DNA of 64,000 nt from Streptomyces rhizosphaerihabitans. Its GTDB lineage: Bacteria; Actinomycetota; Actinomycetes; Streptomycetales; Streptomycetaceae. The position numbers were made by a program, and so were the translations under genes. Below, one piece after another: positions 9,295 through 15,782 of the stretch (the first letter of the stretch is position 1; the number at the start of each line of letters is the position of its first letter). The notes beneath the pieces are model-generated. The model had not been told where the DNA came from. It saw only the letters and a list, made by a program, of their open reading frames with translations, and ran no database searches. The stretch spans positions 1 through 64,000 of the forward strand of contig NZ_JAODTZ010000043.1 of the NCBI RefSeq assembly GCF_025399795.1. The letters are read 5' to 3'.

Positions 9295-11388
9295 TCAACC
9301 GCGCAGGGCGGCTGTGCCAGTCGTTGAATCGAGTGCGGCGCGCGCGGTGGCGGCCACGTTCTCGGCGGTGAAGCCGAATTCGGCGAACAGCGTTCCGGCG
9401 TCTGCCGAGGCGCCGAAGTGCTCCAGCGAGACGATGCGTCCCGCGTCACCGACGTACCGGTACCAGGTCAGACCGATGCCGGCCTCGACCGCCACGCGGG
9501 CCTTCACGGACGGCGGGAGGACACTGGCCCGGTACTCGGAGGACTGCTCCTCGAACCACTCGACCGACGGCATCGACACCACACGGGTGCCCACCCCCTC
9601 GGCCTCCAGCAGCTCGCGTGCCGCGACGGCGAGCCGCACCTCGGAGCCGGTCGCGATGAGGAGGACGTCCGGGGTCCCGGTGGAGGAGTCCCGCAGCACG
9701 TAACCGCCGCGCGCCGCATCGGAGTTGGCCGGGTAGGTCGGCACGCCCTGACGGGTGAGCGCCAGACCGTGCGGAGCCGGGTTCGTGGCGTGCCGCTTGA
9801 GGATCTCGCCCCAGGCGATGGCCGTCTCGTTGGCGTCGGCCGGGCGGACGATGTTCAGGCCGGGGATGGCGCGCAGTGAGGCGAGGTGCTCGACCGGCTG
9901 GTGGGTGGGGCCGTCCTCGCCGAGGCCGATCGAGTCGTGCGTCCAGACGTACGTCACCGGGAGCTGCATCAGCGCGGAGAGGCGGACGGCGTTGCGCATG
10001 TAGTCGGAGAACACCAGGAAGGTGCCGCCGTAGATGCGGGTGTTGCCGTGCAGCGCGATGCCGTTCATCTCCGCGGCCATGGAGTGCTCGCGGATGCCGA
10101 AGTGGATCGTGCGGCCGTACGGGTCGGCCTCCGGCAGCGGGTTGCCCTCGGGGAGGAAGGAGGACGTCTTGTCGATCGTGGTGTTGTTCGAGCCGGCCAG
10201 GTCGGCGGAGCCGCCCCACAGTTCGGGGAGCACGGCGCCGAGCGCCTGGAGGACCTTGCCGGAGGCGGCGCGGGTGGCGACGGACGTGCCCTCATCGAAC
10301 ACCGGCAGCGCGGTCTCCCAGCCCTCGGGAAGCTGGCCCGCGACGATCCGGTCGAAGAGTTTCGCGTTCTCGGGCCGCTCGGTGCGCCACGCGCCGATCC
10401 GCTTGTCCCAGGCCGTGTGCGCCTCGGCGCCCCGGTCGAGGGCCTGGCGGGCGTGGGCCAGCACCTCGTCGTCGACCTGGAAGGTCCGTTCCGGGTCGAA
10501 GCCCAGGATCCGCTTGGTGGCGGCGATCTCGTCGACGCCCAGCGCCGAGCCGTGCGAGGCCTCGGTGTTCCGCGCGTTCGGGGCGGGCCAGGCGATGATC
10601 GTGCGCATCGCGATGATGGACGGACGCCCGGTCTCGGCCTGCGCCGCCTTGAGCGCCGTGTACAGGGCGCGGACGTCGATGTCGCCGTCGGACGCGGGCT
10701 CGATCCGCTGCACGTGCCAGCCGTACGCCTCGTAGCGCCCCAGCACGTCCTCGGAGAAGGCCGTCGCCGTGTCGCCCTCGATGGAGATGTGGTTGTCGTC
10801 GTAGAGGAAGACGAGGTTGCCGAGTCTCTGGTGGCCGGCGAGCGAGGAGGCCTCGGCGGAGATGCCCTCCTCCAGGTCGCCGTCGGAGACGATCGCCCAG
10901 ATGGTGTGGTCGAAGGGGGACTCGCCCTCGGGAGCCTCGGGGTCGAAGAGGCCGCGCTCGTAGCGGGCGGCCATCGCCATGCCGACCGCGTTGGCGGCAC
11001 CCTGGCCGAGCGGACCGGTCGTCGTCTCCACGCCCGCGGTGTGACCGTACTCGGGGTGACCGGGCGTCTTGGACCCGTGGGTACGGAACGCCTTCAGATC
11101 GTCGAGGCCGAGTTCATAGCCTGACAGGAAGAGCTGGGTGTAGAGGGTCAGCGAGGTGTGGCCGGGGGACAGGACGAAGCGGTCGCGGCCGGTCCACTCC
11201 GGGTCCGCCGGGTCGTGACGCATCACCTTCTGAAAGAGCGTGTACGCCGCCGGGGCCAGGCTCATCGCGGTTCCGGGGTGACCGTTGCCGACCTTCTGCA
11301 CGGCGTCGGCGGCCAGGATGCGGGCGGTGTCGACGGCGCGGCGGTCGAGCTCGGTCCAGGTGACTCCGTCGGAGCTCTGCGTACTCAT
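9295..11388 (-). CDS. tkt: Transketolase
   Basis: Thiamine-diphosphate enzyme of the non-oxidative pentose phosphate branch. The 697-aa product begins MSTQSSDGVTWTEL and shows VGNGHPGTAMSLAP, the ThDP motif SDGDLEEGISAEASSLAGH, and the pyrimidine-domain segment GIREHSMAAEMNGIALHG. It is the promoter-proximal gene of the seven-gene operon. The ATG at 11388 has GAGGA ten bases upstream; a TTG six bases earlier is a weaker alternative. The divergent AraC gene starts about 150 bases away, with a palindrome between them. Confidence 0.96.
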   Translation of the reverse strand: MSTQSSDGVTWTELDRRAVDTARILAADAVQKVGNGHPGTAMSLAPAAYTLFQKVMRHDPADPEWTGRDRFVLSPGHTSLTLYTQLFLSGYELGLDDLKAFRTHGSKTPGHPEYGHTAGVETTTGPLGQGAANAVGMAMAARYERGLFDPEAPEGESPFDHTIWAIVSDGDLEEGISAEASSLAGHQRLGNLVFLYDDNHISIEGDTATAFSEDVLGRYEAYGWHVQRIEPASDGDIDVRALYTALKAAQAETGRPSIIAMRTIIAWPAPNARNTEASHGSALGVDEIAATKRILGFDPERTFQVDDEVLAHARQALDRGAEAHTAWDKRIGAWRTERPENAKLFDRIVAGQLPEGWETALPVFDEGTSVATRAASGKVLQALGAVLPELWGGSADLAGSNNTTIDKTSSFLPEGNPLPEADPYGRTIHFGIREHSMAAEMNGIALHGNTRIYGGTFLVFSDYMRNAVRLSALMQLPVTYVWTHDSIGLGEDGPTHQPVEHLASLRAIPGLNIVRPADANETAIAWGEILKRHATNPAPHGLALTRQGVPTYPANSDAARGGYVLRDSSTGTPDVLLIATGSEVRLAVAARELLEAEGVGTRVVSMPSVEWFEEQSSEYRASVLPPSVKARVAVEAGIGLTWYRYVGDAGRIVSLEHFGASADAGTLFAEFGFTAENVAATARAALDSTTGTAALRG

Positions 11389-11441
11389 CTTCAAGAAGTC
11401 CTCACGGGATGGGCTGCCATTAGGTCTCTGCGTTCAAACCT

Positions 11442-11456
11442 AAAAGTCAGACTTTT
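11442..11456. promoter_or_regulatory. AT-rich 15-bp palindrome in the tkt/AraC divergent region
   Basis: AAAAGTCAGACTTTT is a perfect palindrome with a single central A. It is strikingly AT-rich for its surroundings and sits between the divergent starts of tkt (11388) and the AraC-type regulator (11535). It is a candidate operator for that regulator or for a redox or sugar regulator of the pentose phosphate operon. Function is inferred from position only. Confidence 0.5.
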
Positions 11457-11534
11457 GCCGGGGAAGGTGCCCGTGTGTCAGCCTTCGGTGAAAGTGGGAC
11501 ACGCAGGGTCGTGGCGAGCCGACGCGAGAAGGAC

Positions 11535-12443
11535 ATGAAAGACAGAACCACCCAAGGCGGCGCCGGGAGCGCGGGAGGCCGGGACGGGATCAGGACGTTC
11601 CCGTTCCCGGCCGATCTGAGTCTGTCCGGCGTGGGCATGCAGGTCGGCGCGATGGGGACCGGCCGTACCTGGCACGCGGACGCCCCGCTGGAACGCGTGC
11701 ACCGCATCGACTTCCACGTCGTGATGCTCTTCCACGAGGGACCCGTACGGCACATGATCGACTTCGCCGAGTACGAGGCCCGCGCGGGCGACATCCTGTG
11801 GATCCGGCCCGGCCAGGTGCACCGTTTCTCCAGCACCGACCGTTACCGCGGCACCGTCCTGACCATGCAGCCCGGCTTCCTTCCCCGCGCGACCGTCGAG
11901 GCGACCGGCCTCTACCGCTACGACCTGCCCCCGCTGCTGCGCCCCGACGCGGGCCGGCTGGCCGCGCTCGAGCACTCGCTCGCCCAGTTGGAGCGCGAGT
12001 ACGTCGACACGACCACGCTGCCGCTCAGCCTGCACACCTCGGTGCTGCGGCACTCGCTCACCGCGTTCCTGCTGCGCCTCGCGCATCTCGCGGTGAGTTC
12101 CGCCGAGGCGGCCCGCGAGCACACGGACACCACCTTCACCCGCTTCCGGGACGCGGTCGAGAAGGACTTCGTCGTCAACCACAGCGTCAGCGCCTACGCC
12201 GACACCCTCGGATACTCGCGCCGCACCCTGGTCCGCGCGGTGCGCGCCGCCACCGGCGAGACGCCCAAGGGGTTCATCGACAAGCGGGTCGTCCTGGAGG
12301 CCAAGCGGCTCCTCGCCCACACGGACATGCCGATCGGACGCATCGGTGTCGCCGTCGGCTTCCCGGACGCGGCCAACTTCTCGAAGTTCTTCCACCAGCA
12401 CACGGGGGCGACCCCGGTGGCCTTCCGGGCCGAACTGCGCTGA
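11535..12443 (+). CDS. AraC-family transcriptional regulator with N-terminal cupin sensor
   Basis: The 302-aa protein has a cupin-like effector domain (about 20-160; FHVVMLFHEGPVRHMIDF, GDILWIRPGQVHRF) and a C-terminal AraC double helix-turn-helix (about 200-302; YADTLGYSRRTLVRAV and IGRIGVAVGFPDAANFSKFF). It is divergent from tkt, so it may control the pentose phosphate operon, itself, or both. The ATG at 11535 has AAGGA five bases upstream. An in-frame GTG at 11475 with GGGGAAGG upstream would add 20 residues and cannot be ruled out. Confidence 0.85.
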   Translation: MKDRTTQGGAGSAGGRDGIRTFPFPADLSLSGVGMQVGAMGTGRTWHADAPLERVHRIDFHVVMLFHEGPVRHMIDFAEYEARAGDILWIRPGQVHRFSSTDRYRGTVLTMQPGFLPRATVEATGLYRYDLPPLLRPDAGRLAALEHSLAQLEREYVDTTTLPLSLHTSVLRHSLTAFLLRLAHLAVSSAEAAREHTDTTFTRFRDAVEKDFVVNHSVSAYADTLGYSRRTLVRAVRAATGETPKGFIDKRVVLEAKRLLAHTDMPIGRIGVAVGFPDAANFSKFFHQHTGATPVAFRAELR

Positions 12444-12476
12444 GAGGGACGGACCTTGTGGGTCCGCCCCTCTCAG
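12440..12476. terminator. Strong stem-loop after the AraC gene
   Basis: CTGAGAGGG at 12440-12448 pairs with CCCTCTCAG at 12468-12476, and an inner GGACC/GGTCC stem closes a TTGTG loop. It begins on the AraC stop codon and lies between it and the convergent GH16 gene, so it probably serves both. Confidence 0.8.
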
Positions 12477-12534
12477 TCGGCCGTAGGGCCGTGGATCACC
12501 GCCGCCCGGCGCCGGGCCGACGGGGTTCGAACCC

Positions 12535-13941
12535 TCAGTGTCCGAAGTCGAACCAGTTGACGTTCACGAAGTCCGCGGGCTGGCCGCTGGTGAAGGTCAG
12601 ATAGACATCGTGGGTGCCGGTGACGGAGCTGATGTTCGCGGGGACGGTCCTCCAGGACTGCCAGCCACCGGAGTTGCCGAGCGCGAAGCTGCCGACCGGA
12701 GTGCTCGTACGGCTGTCGAGGCGCACCTCGACGAGGCCGCTGACCCCGCTCGCCGCGCCGCTCGCGACCCGGCCGTAGAACTGTGTGGCCGCCGAGGAGC
12801 CGAAGTTGACGCCCTTGTAGAGCGCGTAGTCGCCGTTCGCGAGCGAGGCGATGTTCTGGCCGCCCCCGGTGTCCGTGGTGGTCTCGGTGCCGACGCCCGC
12901 CTGCGAGTCGTACGACTCCGCCTGGATGGCGCTGTACGCGTCACGGTTGCCGGTGGGCGGCGGAGTGGTGCCGCCACCGCCGCTGCCGGCCGACTGGAGC
13001 ACCTGCACGTAGTCGACGACGAGCGGGTGGCCGGGTACCGTGCCGCTGTCCGGGCCGCCGCCGAAGGCGCCCGGGAAGCCGCCGCCCATCGCGACGTTCA
13101 GGATCATGAAGTAGCCGTGGTTGGTGGCGTTCGCCCAGGTGGTCGCGTCGACCTGGTTCGCCTTCACCGTGTGGAAGTTGACGCCGTCGAGGTAGAAGCG
13201 GATCTCCTCGGGGCTCGTCGACTTGTCCCACTCCATCGCGTACGTGTGGAAGCCGGCCTGGCAGGTCGTCCCGGTGCAGGGGGTGTTGTTGCCGATGCCG
13301 CTGGTCTCGTTGCACGGGCCGCCCGGGTTGGTGCCGCAGTGCATCGTGGCCCACTCGGTGTTGAGGCCCTGGACGTTCTCCATGATGTCCAGTTCGCCGA
13401 CGCCCGGCCAGTTCTGGTAGTTGCCGCGGTAGGGCGCGCCCAGCGCCCAGAAGGCGGGCCAGTAGCCCTTGGCGGCGGCGCCGGTCACGTTCGGCATCTG
13501 CAGCCGCGACTCGATGCGGAGCTTGCCCCCGGCGGGCGGCTGGAAGTCGGTGCGCGTGGTCTCGATGCGGCCCGAGGTCCAGTTGCCCGAGGCATCGCGG
13601 CGCGGGGTGATCAGCAGGTTGCCGCTGCCGTCCAGGGCGACGTTGTTGGTACTGGAGGTCATCGTCTCGACCTCGCCGGTACCGAAGTTGGCGGGTCCGC
13701 CCGGGTAGCTGGTGCCCGTCGTGTACTGCCAGTTGGCGGTGTTGACGCCACTTCCCGCGGCCCCGTTGAAGTCGTCGAGGAAGACCTGGGACCAGCCGGT
13801 GGGGGGTGTGGGGGCGGACGCGTTCGCGGGGAGGGTGGCCGCGGTGGCGGCGGCCGCCGCCAGGCTCAGTGTGCTGAACACGGCGATGAGCACGCGCCGG
13901 ACGGAGCCGCGTCTGACGGGTGTGCCGGAAGTTTCACTCAT
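12535..13941 (-). CDS. Secreted endo-1,3-beta-glucanase (GH16) with C-terminal CBM6
   Basis: Predicted to hydrolyse laminarin-type beta-1,3-glucans of fungal or algal walls. The 468-aa product has a Sec-type signal peptide (VRRVLIAVFSTLSLAAAAATAATLPANASA), a GH16 catalytic domain to about residue 330 and the catalytic signature GELDIME near residue 185 with its paired nucleophile and acid/base glutamates. A Gly/Thr/Pro linker leads to a CBM6-like module (about 345-468; YSAIQAESYDSQAGV, VNVNWFDFG). The ATG at 13941 has GAAGAGG upstream. It has its own promoter and two LacI-type operators, described separately, and ends convergent with the AraC gene. Confidence 0.92.
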   Translation of the reverse strand: MSETSGTPVRRGSVRRVLIAVFSTLSLAAAAATAATLPANASAPTPPTGWSQVFLDDFNGAAGSGVNTANWQYTTGTSYPGGPANFGTGEVETMTSSTNNVALDGSGNLLITPRRDASGNWTSGRIETTRTDFQPPAGGKLRIESRLQMPNVTGAAAKGYWPAFWALGAPYRGNYQNWPGVGELDIMENVQGLNTEWATMHCGTNPGGPCNETSGIGNNTPCTGTTCQAGFHTYAMEWDKSTSPEEIRFYLDGVNFHTVKANQVDATTWANATNHGYFMILNVAMGGGFPGAFGGGPDSGTVPGHPLVVDYVQVLQSAGSGGGGTTPPPTGNRDAYSAIQAESYDSQAGVGTETTTDTGGGQNIASLANGDYALYKGVNFGSSAATQFYGRVASGAASGVSGLVEVRLDSRTSTPVGSFALGNSGGWQSWRTVPANISSVTGTHDVYLTFTSGQPADFVNVNWFDFGH

Positions 13942-13986
13942 GGGTGCCTCTTCGCGTACGGAGTGTGGGGTGCGCGGGTGGGGGTG

Positions 13987-14000
13987 TGAGAGCGCTCCCA
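13987..14000. promoter_or_regulatory. CebR/LacI-type operator, promoter-distal copy
   Basis: TGAGAGCGCTCCCA differs by one base from TGGGAGCGCTCCCA, the 14-bp site I recall for the cellobiose regulator CebR of Streptomyces. It lies 46 bases upstream of the GH16 start codon, downstream of the predicted -10. It suggests repression by a LacI-family protein relieved by a beta-glucan oligosaccharide. The regulator is not adjacent. Confidence 0.8.
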
Positions 14001-14008
14001 TGGCCATG

Positions 14009-14022
14009 TGAGAGCGCTCTCA
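14009..14022. promoter_or_regulatory. CebR/LacI-type operator, promoter-proximal copy
   Basis: TGAGAGCGCTCTCA is a perfect 14-bp palindrome, two bases different from the CebR consensus. Its centre is 22 bp from that of the first copy, about two helical turns, so two repressor dimers would bind the same DNA face around the transcription start of the GH16 gene. Confidence 0.8.
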
Positions 14023-14038
14023 AAGCAGCTGCGCGGCC

Positions 14039-14067
14039 AATGTGCTCTCTGTCACTCCGGTCGTCAA
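14039..14067 (-). promoter_or_regulatory. Predicted sigma-70-type promoter for the GH16 glucanase
   Basis: On the minus strand, TTGACG (14067-14062) is followed after 17 bases by CACATT (14044-14039). The start of transcription would fall near 14031, just upstream of the two operators, which gives a simple repression geometry. Confidence 0.6.
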
Positions 14068-14183
14068 GAGGTGAAGCCGAGAAAGTCCTTTCGCTGTAAG
14101 GGAGTTCACGCCGTGAAAGAAGGGGGTGCTTCCAAGGGGCGTTCCAACGTGGCCAGTTGGGGTCCGTTCCGCGGCCGCAGCTG

Positions 14184-15479
14184 TCAAATGGCGCTTCCGG
14201 CCGTCCAGTCGGCCCACGACAGGTTCCAGCCGTTCAGGCCGTTCGACGCTTCGACGGTCCGCTCGCCCGAGTTCTCGACGACCACCACGTCACCGAGCAT
14301 CGAACTCTCGTAGAACTTGTAGCCCGGCACGGAGCTGTTGTTCGCGCCCTTCGTGTCGTGCAGGCCGACGCAGCCGTGGCTGGTGTTGCTGCTGCCGAAG
14401 ACCGAGGCCGAGGCCCAGTAGTTGCCGTGGATGAAGGTGCCGGAGGTGGTCAGGCGCTGGGCGTGCGGCACGTCCGCGATGTCGTACTCGTCGCCGAGCC
14501 CGACTGTCGAGGACTCCATCCGGGTCTCCTTGAACCGCTCGCTGATCACCATGATCCCGGACCAGGTGGTGTGGTCGGCTGCGCCGCCGCTGACCGGGTA
14601 GCGGGCGAGGGCCGCCCCGTCCCGCTCGACCGTCATCGTCTTCTTCGAGAGATCGATGGTGCTCACCTGGCGGCGGCCGATGTGGAAGGTGACGTCCTTG
14701 GACTGGACGCCGTAGACGCCGTCCGTTGCCTCGACGTCCTTGAGGCGCAGGCTCAGCGTGATCTTCGTGCCCGCGGCCCAGTAGCGCGCGGGACGGAAGT
14801 CGAGCCGGGTGTCACCGAACCAGTGACCGACCACTTCGACCGCGGGGTCCGACGTCACTGTGATGGCCCTTTCGACGGCAGCCCGGTCCGTCACGGCCTT
14901 CGTGAAGTTGATCGACACGGGCATGCCCACGCCGGACGTCGAATTGGCCTCGGGCGTGAAATAGCCCGCGAACGTCTCGCCCGGGGACTTCGTGACGAAG
15001 GACGCGGTGTGCTCCGAGGCGCCCGCCGCTTTCGCCGTGACCGTGTATTTGGTGCCCGAGTACGGATTCCTGGCGGAGGTCCACCGCGTGCGGTCGTCGT
15101 TGAAGGATCCGGCCAGAAGGGAACCGTCATTGCCGGACACCTCGACCGTCGACAGCGTGCCGTCCGCCACGGAGACCTCGACCGGGCTGGTGAAGTCCGC
15201 CTTCTTCGTGCCGTCGGCGGGGGAGACGGTGACGGCCGGGGTCCTCACCTGGGCCTTTGCCGTCGTCCCGGCCCCGGCGCCGCCGGTCGCCGTCGCGCCC
15301 TTTCCCTCGGCGGCGTCCGCCGAGTCACCGCACCCGCTCAGCGTGAGAGCCGGTACGGCGGCGCCGAAGGCCGCGAGGACTCCCCGTCGTGACCAGGCCG
15401 GACGCCCCGGACGAGGCCGTGCCCGTCCCGGGGCCTCTGGCGCGGACTCGGGCCGATTCGATATCTCAGGGACGCCCAC
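14184..15479 (-). CDS. L,D-transpeptidase, Ig-like/YkuD lipoprotein
   Basis: Predicted to form 3-3 peptidoglycan cross-links on the outer face of the membrane. The 431-aa product starts with a twin-arginine-like and lipobox signal: SRR at 30-32 and LTLSGC with lipidated Cys50. Two Ig-like domains (about 80-290) precede the YkuD domain (about 290-415), which has FIHGNYW and the catalytic SHGCVGLHD with Cys370. This is the LdtMt2-type architecture common in actinobacteria. The GTG at 15479 has AGGAAAGG upstream. It reads toward the GH16 gene 240 bases away, but that gene has its own promoter. Confidence 0.93.
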   Translation of the reverse strand: MGVPEISNRPESAPEAPGRARPRPGRPAWSRRGVLAAFGAAVPALTLSGCGDSADAAEGKGATATGGAGAGTTAKAQVRTPAVTVSPADGTKKADFTSPVEVSVADGTLSTVEVSGNDGSLLAGSFNDDRTRWTSARNPYSGTKYTVTAKAAGASEHTASFVTKSPGETFAGYFTPEANSTSGVGMPVSINFTKAVTDRAAVERAITVTSDPAVEVVGHWFGDTRLDFRPARYWAAGTKITLSLRLKDVEATDGVYGVQSKDVTFHIGRRQVSTIDLSKKTMTVERDGAALARYPVSGGAADHTTWSGIMVISERFKETRMESSTVGLGDEYDIADVPHAQRLTTSGTFIHGNYWASASVFGSSNTSHGCVGLHDTKGANNSSVPGYKFYESSMLGDVVVVENSGERTVEASNGLNGWNLSWADWTAGSAI

Positions 15480-15782
15480 GGAACGCCTTTCCTCGGTTCT
15501 TCGCTCACCACCACTGCGAGGGCATCCTGCGCGACTTCCATGGGTTGATTCTTTGAATCCGGCCGCTCCAACCTGAGATTCCGGTGAAGACGCCCGGAGA
15601 GACGGCCTGAATCCACGGTTGCCGGGCCGCCTTGGATTGTGAACAGAGTATGAAGCGCCCTACCCGAGCCCTGAGATTTCCGTGAGATTCCCCTTCCGGG
15701 AGACCTTTCCGGCCTCTTCGGTCGCAGAACGAAGGAGGAGTTGCGCTTGCCGGTCCCGCGACAGACCACGCCGGAGGTATCC

